The translations under genes were made by a program, and so were the position numbers. Shown piece by piece: positions 1-9,465 of a DNA stretch of 41,208 bases. The notes under the pieces were generated by a model that saw nothing but the letters and a program-made list of their open reading frames with translations, made no database searches and was not told the origin of the DNA. Source of the DNA: Lachnospiraceae bacterium (lineage in GTDB: Bacteria; Bacillota; Clostridia; Lachnospirales; Lachnospiraceae). The stretch spans positions 1 through 41,208 of the forward strand of contig JAILBQ010000001.1 in the NCBI GenBank assembly GCA_024680815.1, read 5' to 3'. The first letter of the stretch is position 1; every line of letters begins with the position of its first letter.

Positions 1-735
1 ATCGCCTCCCAGGGAGTGGTTGCCGCGTCCATTGAGGATAAAAATGAAACCATGATCGAGCTCTACGACAAAAACGGCGAGGAGCTGGCGAAGCTGAAAT
101 GCTCCATGGATGAAACAGGATATCCCGTGGATCTGGCTCTCTCTCCGGCCGGCAAGCTTCTGGCGGTGTCCTATCTCCGTATGACCGGGGATGCCTTTGT
201 CTCCTCTCTGGCTTTCTATAATTTCGGCGAGGTCGGTGCCAACGAAATAGATAATCTGGTAAGCGGCTATGACTATGAAAATGTGATTTTTCCCAGAATC
301 CGCTTCCTGGATGACAGTCACGCCGTTGCCGTGGGAGATTCTGATGTTGTGTTCTTCAGCGGCAGTGAAAAACCGGTTCGGGGAAATGCGCTGAAGCTCA
401 ATAAAAATCTGGAAAGCGTATTTTTCGGAAAGGAATATATGGGACTTGTGTATCGGGCGGAAAAAGCCACCGGCGAATGGCGGCTTAACGTGTTTGATAC
501 TGTGGGGGAGAGAGTTTTTCAGGAGGATTTCGACATAGACTACCGGGATGTGCTTCTGGAAAACCGCCAGGCGGTAATCTATAACGACCGGGAGTGCATG
601 ATTTATAATCTCAGGGGACACATTAAATTTGACGGGCATCTGGAGGATCCGGCGCTTCTTATGGTAGCTACCGATTCCCCCACCCGGTTTGCCCTGGTAA
701 GTCACGACATCGCGGAACTTATCCGTTTTAAGTAA
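1..735 (+). CDS. DUF5711-like protein, 3' part only
   Basis: The reading frame is open from the first base and ends with TAA at 733-735, so the start codon lies upstream of the window; the GTG at 16 is only an internal codon. At least 244 residues are present. They are rich in short beta-strand-like stretches (for example LALSPAGKLLAVSY and VAVGDSDVVFF), as in a beta-propeller. This resembles the C-terminal half of the DUF5711 proteins of Lachnospiraceae, which are usually membrane-anchored at the missing N-terminus. No catalytic motif is visible. The function is unknown, and the family call rests on recognition rather than a search. Confidence 0.6.
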   Translation: MASQGVVAASIEDKNETMIELYDKNGEELAKLKCSMDETGYPVDLALSPAGKLLAVSYLRMTGDAFVSSLAFYNFGEVGANEIDNLVSGYDYENVIFPRIRFLDDSHAVAVGDSDVVFFSGSEKPVRGNALKLNKNLESVFFGKEYMGLVYRAEKATGEWRLNVFDTVGERVFQEDFDIDYRDVLLENRQAVIYNDRECMIYNLRGHIKFDGHLEDPALLMVATDSPTRFALVSHDIAELIRFK

Positions 736-765
736 ACAAAAAGGAACCGCTCTTAGAACGGTTCC
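735..765 (-). terminator. Intrinsic terminator of tRNA-Ser(UGA)
   Basis: On the minus strand the arms GGAACCG (759-765) and CGGTTCC (743-749) extend inward by a G-U and two further pairs around a TAA loop. They are followed by TTTTTGTTT. The hairpin sits 8 bases downstream of the tRNA 3' end. The plus-strand side has no T-run, so it serves the minus strand, although it also lies just behind the DUF5711-like gene. Confidence 0.85.
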
Positions 766-772
766 GGAAAAG

Positions 773-858
773 CGGAGAGGATGGGATTCGAACCCATGCG
801 CCCTTGCGGACAAACGGTTTTCAAGACCGCCTCGTTATGACCACTTCGATACCTCTCC
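773..858 (-). tRNA. tRNA-Ser (anticodon UGA)
   Basis: The minus strand folds as an 86-base tRNA. The acceptor stem is GGAGAGG (852-858) paired with CCTCTCC (774-780), with discriminator G at 773. The anticodon loop is CTTGAAA, giving anticodon TGA. There is a long class II variable arm and a T-loop GGTTCGAATCC. The long variable arm and the UGA anticodon identify serine. CCA is not encoded. Confidence 0.96.
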
Positions 859-908
859 ATGCAGTGTTTATAAGCATTTCTAAATTTTACACATTTAACA
901 GGTCTTTG

Positions 909-3900
909 TCAATCCATATCGTTTTCCAGAAGAATCCGCATGGAAGTCAGCAAAGCTTTGGAACAGGCTATAAGGTCGGGAGTCTTCAGATCACCGGGGA
1001 TCTTATATATCAGCAGCGGGTGGGCTGAGGCACGGAAGGTCAGCGCGCCCTCATATTCGTTCAGCAGATCCTGGATGCGTGTGGGATCCAGAAGAGCCTG
1101 TGGAAACAGGGCGAGCTGAATGGTGTTTCCCGAAGCGGTAAGATTTTCCACATATACCTCGTGAGCGAGGGAACGAACAAGAGAGATTTCTATTAAATTA
1201 TCCACGCTGCCCGGAAGCTTTCCGAAACGGTCAGTAAGTTCATTCCGCATGTCTTCCGCCTCGTCTTCGGTATCAATTCCGGCAATGCGCTTATAGAGAT
1301 CCAGCTTCGCGTTTTCGTTCTTAACATAGGAATCCGGGATATATGCATCTTCGTTCAGATCAATCACGGTTGTGAATTCCGGAAGAAGAGCTTCGCCTTT
1401 TTCCTGCCTGACGGCACTTCCGAGCATCTTGCAGTACAGGTCATAGCCCACGGCCTCCATATGTCCGTGCTGCTCTCTGCCCAGGACGTTTCCTGCCCCG
1501 CGTATTTCAAGATCCTTCATGGCGATTCTGAAGCCGCTTCCGAGATCGGTGAACTCACGGATGGCGTTCAGGCGTTTTTCAGCGGTTTCCCTTAAAATCC
1601 TGTCTCGCCGGTACATAAGAAAAGCATAGGCGGTGCGATTGGAGCGTCCGACCCGGCCACGGAGCTGATAGAGCTGGGAGAGTCCCATTTTGTCGGAATC
1701 ATGAATAATCATTGTGTTTACATTCGGAATATCGAGGCCGGTTTCAATAATAGTAGTGGACACCAGTACATCTATATCACCTTCGATGAAATCGCTCATA
1801 ATGTCTTCCAGCTCCCGCTCCGCCATCTGGCCGTGGGCAAAGGCGATACGGGCGTGGGGACAGAGCTCGCTTAAGTGTGCGGCGATGTCGGAAATATTAT
1901 TGACCACGTTGTAGACATAGTATACCTGTCCGCCGCGGGAAAGCTCTCTTGCGATAGCTTCCCTTACGATTTCGTCGCTGTATTCCATGATGAAGGTCTG
2001 GATGGGAAGGCGGTCTTCCGGAGGCTCGGAAAGAACGCTCATGTCGCGGATTCCGACAAGGCTCATATGGAGTGTTCTGGGGATAGGCGTTGCGGTAAGG
2101 GCAATGACATCGACGTTTCGACGCAACTTCTTTATCTTTTCCTTGTGGGTCACTCCAAAACGCTGTTCCTCATCGATGACAAGAAGCCCCAGATCTTTGA
2201 AAGCCACATCATTTGAAAGCAGCCGGTGCGTTCCGATCACGATGTCGACCTGCCCCTTTTTCAGATCCTCAATGGTCTTTTTCTGTTGTCCCGTGGTCCG
2301 GAAACGGCAGAGGAGATCCACCCGGACGGGATAGTTTACCATTCGTTCGGAAAAGGTTTTATAGTGCTGGGAGGCCAGAATTGTGGTTGGAGTTAAAAAC
2401 GCAACCTGCTTTCCTTCCTGCACAGCCTTGAAGGCTGCCCTGATGGCGATTTCGGTTTTGCCGAAGCCCACATCCCCGCAGATGAGCCGGTCCATGATTT
2501 TTGTGCTCTGCATGTCGGCTTTTACAGCTTCGATGGCCGATAACTGATCATCGGTTTCCTCGTAGGGGAACAGCTCCTCAAATTCTCTCTGCCAGACAGT
2601 GTCGGGACCGTAGGCAAACCCGGTTTCCATTGAACGGAGGCTGTAGAGAGCTACCAAATCTCTTGCAATACTCTCAACGGCTTTCCGGACTTTATCCTTG
2701 GTACGGGACCATTCCCTGGAACCCAGCCGGTTCAGCTTCGGGCGTTTTTCGGTGTCGGCCGAAGCGTATTTCTGAAGAGACTTTAAGTTTGAAGCAATAA
2801 CGTATACGGACGCGTTGTCTATATAGCTTATTTTTACATAATCCCGGGTGATGCCGTCTATCTCCCGATGAACGATTCCGCTGTATATCCCCATGCCGTA
2901 GTCTTCGTGAACCACATAGTCACCGACCTTCAGCTCGGAAAAGCTGGAAATTTTTTCGCCCTCGTAGACGGTATGCTTTTTTTTGCGCTTACGGAAGCTT
3001 CCTCCGAAAATATCCGTTTCTGAAATGACGGCAAAACGGAGAGACGGATATTCAAAGCCCCTGGAAATATTTCCGTAGACCAGCATTATTTCTCCGGGAG
3101 CGGGAACTCTGTCATAATCCTCGGTATAAAAAGCGGTTATACCGTCGTCCGTGAGGTCGGAGGAGAGGCGCTTCGCGCGGGTGTGTGAACCGCAGAGGAT
3201 GAGCAGGGCATATTTTTCCTTCCGGTAGCGCTTAAGGTCACTTTCAAGGCCGGCAAAGCTGTTGTTATAGGAACCGATCTGCCTGGAATCAATTTCAAAG
3301 GAAGCAACCGGAACGAAGAGGTTTTGCGGAAGATTTATTTCAGAGAGCGAGATGCAGAATAACTCTTTTAAGTGTTCAAAAACTTCATTGGAGGTAAATA
3401 AAAGTTCATGATCCTCCTCGGAGCGGCCCTTCATGCCCTCCGCAAATTCTTTACAGGCCTGGTCTGCCCGTTCTATCAGGCGGGCGGGGGAAAGCAGAAA
3501 GAATATGGTGTTTTCCGGGTCAAAATAGTCCCAGAAAGGAGTATCGCCTGCTCCAAGATCGGAGTCGGGAAAAAGCTCAACCTCAGTGACAGGCTCGATG
3601 GAGCGCTGACTGGAAACGCTGAAATAACGTATTGATTCAATGTCGTCGCCGAAGAGTTCGATTCGGACGGGATTTTCTTCTGTTAAGGGAAAAATATCGA
3701 TGATGCCGCCCCGAATGGAAAACTCTCCTTCGGCACCGACTTCGGATGTTCGTTCATATCCCATTTCGGTGAGCTTTTGGGCAAAGCTGTCAGGCTCCAG
3801 AGAAGCTCCGCACTTTACGACGAGAGTGCCGCTGCTGACCCGGCCGGGGGCGGTATAGCGCTCCAGAAAGGCATCGATTGTCGTGATGACAGTGATGTTT

Positions 3901-4220
3901 ACTCCGTCATGAAGAGCCTTGAAGCAGCGCATACGCTCACGAGCAAGAAGACTCCCGTTAAGGTCGGACTGGTAAAAGAGAAAATCCTTCGGAGGAAAAT
4001 AAAAGGTTTCCCTGTCGAAGATCCGGTAGTCGGAGGCGACTTCATGAGCCCGGATTTCGTCCGGTGCAACAATGACCCGGGTTGTCTGCTCGGGGAAAAG
4101 GGCATAGGTCAGGTGGGCGCAGGCGGAATTCGTTACTCCGCTAAGTTCCGTGATCCCTTTTCCCAGTGAGGAACGAAGCGGCCCGGAAAAGGCTTCAAGA
4201 GGTTGTGTGAACGCTTTCAT
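909..4220 (-). CDS. mfd: Transcription-repair coupling factor Mfd
   Basis: This 1103-residue protein would displace RNA polymerase stalled at DNA lesions and recruit UvrA. The N-terminal third is the UvrB-like part. A CarD/RID-type polymerase-interacting domain lies at about 425-475 (KVGDYVVHEDYGMGIY). The superfamily 2 translocase has Walker A GDVGFGKTE near residue 583, DEEQ near 683, TATPIPRTL, and the motif VI region QLRGRVGRS. The C-terminal TRCF domain follows. Length is normal (about 1100-1200). The ATG start overlaps the end of pth by 4 bases, which implies coupled translation. It is the last gene of the glgC-glgD-pth-mfd group. Confidence 0.97.
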   Translation of the reverse strand: MKAFTQPLEAFSGPLRSSLGKGITELSGVTNSACAHLTYALFPEQTTRVIVAPDEIRAHEVASDYRIFDRETFYFPPKDFLFYQSDLNGSLLARERMRCFKALHDGVNITVITTIDAFLERYTAPGRVSSGTLVVKCGASLEPDSFAQKLTEMGYERTSEVGAEGEFSIRGGIIDIFPLTEENPVRIELFGDDIESIRYFSVSSQRSIEPVTEVELFPDSDLGAGDTPFWDYFDPENTIFFLLSPARLIERADQACKEFAEGMKGRSEEDHELLFTSNEVFEHLKELFCISLSEINLPQNLFVPVASFEIDSRQIGSYNNSFAGLESDLKRYRKEKYALLILCGSHTRAKRLSSDLTDDGITAFYTEDYDRVPAPGEIMLVYGNISRGFEYPSLRFAVISETDIFGGSFRKRKKKHTVYEGEKISSFSELKVGDYVVHEDYGMGIYSGIVHREIDGITRDYVKISYIDNASVYVIASNLKSLQKYASADTEKRPKLNRLGSREWSRTKDKVRKAVESIARDLVALYSLRSMETGFAYGPDTVWQREFEELFPYEETDDQLSAIEAVKADMQSTKIMDRLICGDVGFGKTEIAIRAAFKAVQEGKQVAFLTPTTILASQHYKTFSERMVNYPVRVDLLCRFRTTGQQKKTIEDLKKGQVDIVIGTHRLLSNDVAFKDLGLLVIDEEQRFGVTHKEKIKKLRRNVDVIALTATPIPRTLHMSLVGIRDMSVLSEPPEDRLPIQTFIMEYSDEIVREAIARELSRGGQVYYVYNVVNNISDIAAHLSELCPHARIAFAHGQMAERELEDIMSDFIEGDIDVLVSTTIIETGLDIPNVNTMIIHDSDKMGLSQLYQLRGRVGRSNRTAYAFLMYRRDRILRETAEKRLNAIREFTDLGSGFRIAMKDLEIRGAGNVLGREQHGHMEAVGYDLYCKMLGSAVRQEKGEALLPEFTTVIDLNEDAYIPDSYVKNENAKLDLYKRIAGIDTEDEAEDMRNELTDRFGKLPGSVDNLIEISLVRSLAHEVYVENLTASGNTIQLALFPQALLDPTRIQDLLNEYEGALTFRASAHPLLIYKIPGDLKTPDLIACSKALLTSMRILLENDMD

Positions 4221-4798
4221 ACCGGAGCTGCCGCAGAGCGGTTATACAGATTCATGGCTTTTTCGAGACCGTCGGTCACTACGCATTTTACCGCGTCGGC
4301 AGCCAGAGCATAGGCTTTATTCATGATTTGCTGATCCTCCGGGTTGAAATGTCCGGTTACAAAATCCACCAGCTCCCATTCGGGAGGCTTTGCGCCTACA
4401 CCGATTCTCAGGCGCATGAAATTATCCGTGCCCAGGTGCTCAATAATGTTTTTAAGACCGTTATGCCCGCCGGCGCTTCCGGAGGCACGAAGCCGAAGCT
4501 TCCCCACCGGAAGATCGATATCATCGGAGATCACCAGCAGTTCCCGGGAAATGTCCGCTTTATAATAGCGAACCAGAGCACCGATACTTTCGCCGCTGAG
4601 ATTCATGTATGTCTGCGGTTTTGCCAGCATGATCTTTTCGGTTCCTATCCGGCCGTTTCCGCAGGCAGCCCGGTGCTTTTCAAAATCCAGGGGAATTCCC
4701 AGGGTATCACAAAGCACATCAACAACAGAGAACCCGGCGTTGTGCCGGGTTCCGTAATATTTCATCCCGGGATTGCCCAGTCCCGCAATAATAAACAT
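4217..4798 (-). CDS. pth: Peptidyl-tRNA hydrolase
   Basis: The 193-residue protein cleaves the ester bond of peptidyl-tRNAs released from stalled ribosomes. Family motifs are intact: GLGNPG with Asn9 or Asn10, GTRHNAGF with the catalytic His at 19, KPQTYMNLSG, and the loop SDDIDLPVGKLRLR followed by GSAGGHNGLKNI. Length is typical. It starts 7 bases after glgD and overlaps mfd by 4 bases. The pth-mfd pair is a common arrangement in Firmicutes. Confidence 0.97.
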   Translation of the reverse strand: MFIIAGLGNPGMKYYGTRHNAGFSVVDVLCDTLGIPLDFEKHRAACGNGRIGTEKIMLAKPQTYMNLSGESIGALVRYYKADISRELLVISDDIDLPVGKLRLRASGSAGGHNGLKNIIEHLGTDNFMRLRIGVGAKPPEWELVDFVTGHFNPEDQQIMNKAYALAADAVKCVVTDGLEKAMNLYNRSAAAPV

Positions 4799-4805
4799 AG
4801 CCCTC

Positions 4806-5921
4806 CTACATTACATACCTGTCGCCCTCGGAGATTACAATCTGCACGCCGTCCTCTCCTTTATAGAAGGAATTGGCGCGTATCGTTCCGCGGCTTTCCA
4901 CGATGCAGTTTTCAATATGGGCATTGTCGCCTATATAAACATCGTTCAGGATGATTGAGTTTTTAATATAGCAGTTGTTGCCGACAAACACTTTTTTAAA
5001 CAGGATGGAATCCTCTACCGTTCCGTTTAAGATACAGCCGGAGGAGATAAGACTGTTGGAAATATGGGTTCCGACATTATACTTTGCGGGGGGCAGATCT
5101 TCAACCTTGGAATAGATGTTGGGATACTGGTGGAAGAAATAGTCCCGCACTTCCTCCTTAAGAAAATCCATGTTGGTGCGGAAGTAATCCTCTACGGTGG
5201 AGATATTATTCCAGTAGTTATCCATTTTGTAGCCGTAAATGCGCTTTAACCCCCGATAACGGATAAGAATGTCACGGACAAAATCGTAACGCTCCTCTTC
5301 GGCGGATTTTTCTATAAGCTCAATCAGCTGTCTGCGGCGGATCACATAGATGCCGCAGGAAACGGTGTTGGTCTTGGCAATGACGGGTTTTTCTTCAAAA
5401 TCCTCGATCTGCCTGTCCTCATTCATTTTCAGAATACCGAACCGCTCCATGTTTTCATCGTCCACATCCTTGCACACTACAGTGATGTCCGCCTTTTTCG
5501 CAATGTGGTATTCGATGACCTTGTTATAGTCCAGTTTATAGATTCCGTCGCCGGAAGCCATAATGACATAGGGTTCGTGGCTGTTTTTCAGGAAAGTCAG
5601 ATTCTGGTATATGGAGTCGGCAGTTCCGCGATACCAGAAATTGTTGTCTGCGGTCATTACCGGGGTAAACACATAAAGTCCGCCCTGTTTACGTCCGAAG
5701 TCCCACCACTTTGAGGAACTGAGGTGTTCGTTTAAGGAGCGGGCATTATACTGGGTCAGAACCGCAACCTTCTGAATCCGGGAATTGGCCATATTGCTTA
5801 AAACGAAATCGATGCTGCGATAGCTTCCGGCAACCGGCATCGCCGCAATGGCTCTCTTCCGTGTAAGCTCCTTCATTCTGTGATTATTGCCGCCTGCTAA
5901 AATAATTCCGATTGCTCTCAT
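4806..5921 (-). CDS. glgD: ADP-glucose pyrophosphorylase subunit GlgD
   Basis: The 371-residue protein is the second, usually non-catalytic or regulatory, subunit of glucose-1-phosphate adenylyltransferase in Firmicutes. The N-terminal nucleotidyltransferase fold begins [18 protein letters not shown], in which the canonical GGxGxRL loop is altered. The C-terminal left-handed beta-helix shows hexapeptide-like repeats ([20 protein letters not shown]). Its ATG overlaps the glgC stop by 4 bases, so the two subunits are translationally coupled. Together they would make ADP-glucose for glycogen, but no glycogen synthase or branching enzyme lies in the window. Confidence 0.93.
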   Translation of the reverse strand: MRAIGIILAGGNNHRMKELTRKRAIAAMPVAGSYRSIDFVLSNMANSRIQKVAVLTQYNARSLNEHLSSSKWWDFGRKQGGLYVFTPVMTADNNFWYRGTADSIYQNLTFLKNSHEPYVIMASGDGIYKLDYNKVIEYHIAKKADITVVCKDVDDENMERFGILKMNEDRQIEDFEEKPVIAKTNTVSCGIYVIRRRQLIELIEKSAEEERYDFVRDILIRYRGLKRIYGYKMDNYWNNISTVEDYFRTNMDFLKEEVRDYFFHQYPNIYSKVEDLPPAKYNVGTHISNSLISSGCILNGTVEDSILFKKVFVGNNCYIKNSIILNDVYIGDNAHIENCIVESRGTIRANSFYKGEDGVQIVISEGDRYVM

Positions 5922-7192
5922 GCTGTCTCACCTGCCTTAATCAGTGATTTTCCGGAAGGAACGGTGTTGTTTTCAAAATCCGCGCTCTGGAAAACACCGG
6001 AAAGAACGGTATTTTTTCCGATTGAGATGTTGTCCGGAATCACGGAGCGCTCGGCGACAGTTACGAGACCGTAGTTATAAATATCAGGCTTGGACTCGTT
6101 TTCCACCTCTTCTCCCGCTCCGAGAAACACATTGCTGCCGATGGACACATTTTCGGCGATGATGGCTTTTTCCACGGTGCAGTTATCACCTATGGAGGTA
6201 TCGTTCATTATGATGGAATCACGGACAACGGTGTTTTTTCCGATGATAACGCCGCGGCCGATGACAGAATTATAAACCTTTCCGTAAATACTGGTGCCTT
6301 CACCGACGATGCTCTTTTCCACAGCAGTGTCGCCGTCGATGAACTGCGGAGGAAGAGTTTCACTCTTTGTGAATATTCTCCAGTATTCCTCATAAAGGTT
6401 GAACTCGGGGATAATATCCACAAGCTCCATATTGGCTTCCCAGTAGGAATGCAGCGTACCGACATCCTTCCAGTAGCCGTTGTATTCATATGCAAAGAGA
6501 CGCTCGCCCTTTTCGTGGCAGTAAGGTATGACATGTTTTCCGAAATCCAGATTGGATTGTTCGGCGTTGGCGATAAGCGCTTCTTTGAGGCTCTTCCAGG
6601 TGAAGATGTAGATACCCATCGAAGCCAGGTTACTGCGGGGCTTCTCCGGCTTTTCCTCAAAGTCGATGATTTTTTTGTTTTCATCGGTAATCACGATACC
6701 GAAGCGCTTTGCTTCCTCAAGCGGAACCGGCATGGCCGCTATGGTCACGTCCGCTTCACACTGCCGGTGGAAGTCCAGCATGACCTCGTAATCCATTTTA
6801 TATATATGGTCTCCGGAAAGAATCAGAACGTAATCCGGATTATAGCTCTCCATATATTCTATGTTCTGATATATTGCGTTGGCGGTACCGGTATACCATT
6901 CGCTGTTTACATTTCTTTCAAAAGGGGGAAGCACGGTGACTCCGCCGATGTTCTTGTCCAGATCCCACGGAATACCGATGCCGATATGGGTATTCAGACG
7001 AAGAGGCTGATATTGAGTGAGGACTCCCACCGTGTCAATACCGGAATTGATGCAGTTGCTTAAGGGGAAATCAATAATACGATACTTTCCGCCAAAGGGT
7101 ACGGCGGGCTTTGCCATGCGGGTTGTCAGCACTCCAAGACGGCTGCCCTGTCCGCCGGCCAACAGCATGGCGATCATTTCTTTTTTTATCAT
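5918..7192 (-). CDS. glgC: Glucose-1-phosphate adenylyltransferase (catalytic subunit)
   Basis: The 424-residue protein converts glucose 1-phosphate and ATP to ADP-glucose and pyrophosphate. The N-terminus has the intact nucleotide loop [11 protein letters not shown], followed by [20 protein letters not shown]. Also present are [28 protein letters not shown] and YWKDVGT. The C-terminal hexapeptide beta-helix runs from about residue 290. The start is fixed by a GGAGGTGG-type ribosome-binding site at 7198-7205 on the minus strand. It is the first gene of the glgC-glgD-pth-mfd group, with a promoter at 7230-7258. Confidence 0.96.
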   Translation of the reverse strand: MIKKEMIAMLLAGGQGSRLGVLTTRMAKPAVPFGGKYRIIDFPLSNCINSGIDTVGVLTQYQPLRLNTHIGIGIPWDLDKNIGGVTVLPPFERNVNSEWYTGTANAIYQNIEYMESYNPDYVLILSGDHIYKMDYEVMLDFHRQCEADVTIAAMPVPLEEAKRFGIVITDENKKIIDFEEKPEKPRSNLASMGIYIFTWKSLKEALIANAEQSNLDFGKHVIPYCHEKGERLFAYEYNGYWKDVGTLHSYWEANMELVDIIPEFNLYEEYWRIFTKSETLPPQFIDGDTAVEKSIVGEGTSIYGKVYNSVIGRGVIIGKNTVVRDSIIMNDTSIGDNCTVEKAIIAENVSIGSNVFLGAGEEVENESKPDIYNYGLVTVAERSVIPDNISIGKNTVLSGVFQSADFENNTVPSGKSLIKAGETA

Positions 7193-7229
7193 TCAAACCA
7201 CCTCCGTGCCTACAGATACTCCTGACAAA

Positions 7230-7258
7230 AGTATAACACCAACACGGAGAAATGTGAA
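7230..7258 (-). promoter_or_regulatory. Sigma-A type promoter of glgC operon
   Basis: On the minus strand TTCACA (7253-7258) and TATACT (7230-7235) are separated by exactly 17 bases. They stand 38 bases before the glgC start codon. No other good promoter is visible between prs and glgC. Confidence 0.65.
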
Positions 7259-7307
7259 CAATTTTACTAAAAAATAGAAATAATTCAGAATGTTTATCGT
7301 GCAGGTT

Positions 7308-8498
7308 TTATGAGGAAACTTCCCCGGCTTTATAGCGGGAAACCAGGGACTGAATGCGGTTGTTCGGATTCAGCAGATCGCTTATGGAGGAATCATGATT
7401 CAAAGTATCGATAATAAAAGCGATATACTTGCTCATGTCGCAGGAAATATAATAATCACGCTCAAGAAGTTCCGGGGGCTGATAGATGCAGTTTGTAGTC
7501 AGCACCCGGGAAATAATACCCTGTTCATAAGCCCGGTCAAAGCTTTCAAGTCCCCGGGTAAACAGACCGAAGGTCACCAGAAGGAAAATCCGGCCGGCTT
7601 TTCTTCGCTTCAGCTCCTTTGCAACCTCAAGAATTCCGTCACCGGAGGAAATCATGTCGTCTATGACCAGCACATCCTTTCCCTCCACGCTGGAACCTAA
7701 GAATTCGTGGGCAACAATGGGGTTTTTCCCGTTTTCCGTTCTGGTATAATCCCGGCGCTTATAGAACATGCCCATATCCAGACCCATCACATTTGCTAGA
7801 TAGATGGCCCGGCTCATACCGCCTTCATCCGGGCTTACAACAGCCATGTGCTGAGCGTCTATAACCAGATCTTTTGTATGGTAAAGGAGTCCTTTTATGA
7901 ACTGGTATGCAGGCGTAATGGTTTCAAAACCGCTTAAGGGAATGGCGTTCTGTACTCTGGCGTCGTGGGCGTCAAAGGTGACGATATTGTCCACGCCCAT
8001 ATGCACCAGCTCCTGAAGTGCCAGGGCGCAATCCAGAGATTCTCTGGAAGAGCGCTTATGCTGACGGCCTTCATAAAGAAAAGGCATGATTACCGTCAGC
8101 CGTCTGGCCTTACCCCCGACGGCAGCGATTATACGTTTCAGATCCTGATAGTGATCATCGGGAGACATATGGTTTTCCCTGCCGCAAAGTCTGTAGGTCA
8201 TGCTGTAATTGCAGATATCCACCAGAAGGTAGAGATCCATTCCCCGGATGGATTCGTTTATCATGCCTTTGGCTTCGCCTGAACCGAAGCGGGCTATGGT
8301 GGTGCTTATGAGGTAGGAATCCCTTTGATAGCCGGCGAAAGCGGGATTGTTTTTATGCTCGTTTTCCCTTTCGGTGCGCCAGTTGACAAGGAAGCGGTCC
8401 ACCTGCTCTCCAAGAGTCCGGCAGCCGCGAAGGGGGATGACTCCCAGGGAGCCTACCGGTATGGTTTCCAGCTTTCGTTTTCCGGCGTGAATTGCCAT
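7308..8498 (-). CDS. prs: Ribose-phosphate pyrophosphokinase (PRPP synthetase), long form
   Basis: The protein makes PRPP from ribose 5-phosphate and ATP for nucleotide, His and Trp synthesis. The PRPP-binding loop is VLVIDDMISSGDGILEVA, and SPDEGGMSRAIYLANVMG and TFDAHDARVQ match the family. At 396 residues it is clearly longer than the usual 310-320. The extra residues are mostly N-terminal, and the family's RQDRK-type segment is RQHKRSSRES here. This long, divergent form is familiar from Lachnospiraceae-type genomes. It lies 10 bases after dnaI and is probably co-transcribed with dnaD-dnaI. Confidence 0.9.
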   Translation of the reverse strand: MAIHAGKRKLETIPVGSLGVIPLRGCRTLGEQVDRFLVNWRTERENEHKNNPAFAGYQRDSYLISTTIARFGSGEAKGMINESIRGMDLYLLVDICNYSMTYRLCGRENHMSPDDHYQDLKRIIAAVGGKARRLTVIMPFLYEGRQHKRSSRESLDCALALQELVHMGVDNIVTFDAHDARVQNAIPLSGFETITPAYQFIKGLLYHTKDLVIDAQHMAVVSPDEGGMSRAIYLANVMGLDMGMFYKRRDYTRTENGKNPIVAHEFLGSSVEGKDVLVIDDMISSGDGILEVAKELKRRKAGRIFLLVTFGLFTRGLESFDRAYEQGIISRVLTTNCIYQPPELLERDYYISCDMSKYIAFIIDTLNHDSSISDLLNPNNRIQSLVSRYKAGEVSS

Positions 8499-8508
8499 AA
8501 GGAGAGCC

Positions 8509-9462
8509 TCACTTTCTTAATCGCAGATCGTCACTGTTAAAGTTATAGATATCGTAATTGCTAAGAATTCGGGATAAATTCCGTTCATTGTAATTTGACT
8601 GAATTTCACCGAGAGTCAGATTGCTGGAGATAATGATGCTTTTCTGAAGCCTGGCCCGTTCGCTCAGGGTCATAAAGAGTCTGGAACGAACAAAACTGTT
8701 GGGATTTTCCGTGCCCAGATCATCCAGTACAAGAAGGTCACAGTCAAAAATATCCCGGCAGCGTTCACGATCGCTGTTTTCGGAGGAGTTTCCGAAAGCC
8801 GCATCCGAGAGCAGATTAAAAAAGGCAACGGATGTGAAATAGAGGCAGGAGAATCCCCGGTCAATAAGGGCTCCTGCAATGCAGTTTGTCATGAAGGTTT
8901 TTCCGCTTCCCACTCTGCCGAGGAACAGAAGATTGCCCGACCCGGTTTTGCCGAAGCGGGCGACAAAGTCTTTAGCCGCCTCGTAAACGGTCTTCATCTC
9001 GGAGCGTACCTCCGGAGAATAAATATCCAACCGGAATGAAGAAAAGTTTTCCTTTTCCAGAACCGGACGTATGTTGGACTGGTCATAGAGGATATCGCTC
9101 AGCCTCTGTTCCAGGCAGTGGCAGCGCTTTTTTCCTATGAAGCCGGTATCCTCGCAGTCGGAACAACGATAGAACGGCTTCAGATAGTTGACCGGGTAGC
9201 CGTGAGCTCTTAAAAGCTTTTCCCTGGAGGTGCTCAAGCCGGCGATCTTTTCCCTGATTCCATCCAAAGCACGATCATTTCCCTGAATATACTCCTTTGC
9301 CGAGGCAAGGGCAAGACGGGAGATTTCCTCCGAAAGAGCGCGGAATTCCGGGAAGGCGGCTTCCACCTCATGGCGTCGCTTCATGGCGTCCATCTGCGCA
9401 CTTCTGTGTCTTATTTCATAATCATGAAGAATTTCTCTGTAGCGGTTATCCGGTAAAAGCAT
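8509..9462 (-). CDS. dnaI: DnaI/DnaC-type helicase loader ATPase
   Basis: This 317-residue AAA+ protein probably loads the replicative helicase. The N-terminal part carries a zinc-binding cysteine set (Cys100, Cys103, Cys114, Cys116; CSDC and CHC), as in DnaI. The AAA+ core has Walker A GRVGSGKT (182-189) and Walker B LLVLDDLG (243-250). The IstB/DnaC family also includes transposon helpers, but the immediate upstream dnaD-like gene, only 3 bases away, supports the replication role. It is followed by prs. Confidence 0.88.
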   Translation of the reverse strand: MLLPDNRYREILHDYEIRHRSAQMDAMKRRHEVEAAFPEFRALSEEISRLALASAKEYIQGNDRALDGIREKIAGLSTSREKLLRAHGYPVNYLKPFYRCSDCEDTGFIGKKRCHCLEQRLSDILYDQSNIRPVLEKENFSSFRLDIYSPEVRSEMKTVYEAAKDFVARFGKTGSGNLLFLGRVGSGKTFMTNCIAGALIDRGFSCLYFTSVAFFNLLSDAAFGNSSENSDRERCRDIFDCDLLVLDDLGTENPNSFVRSRLFMTLSERARLQKSIIISSNLTLGEIQSNYNERNLSRILSNYDIYNFNSDDLRLRK

Positions 9463-9465
9463 ACT

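Noticed and set aside
804..1028. Plus-strand ORF of 74 codons
   Set aside because: It overlaps the tRNA-Ser(UGA) and the antisense of mfd, has no ribosome-binding site, and its sequence is not protein-like.
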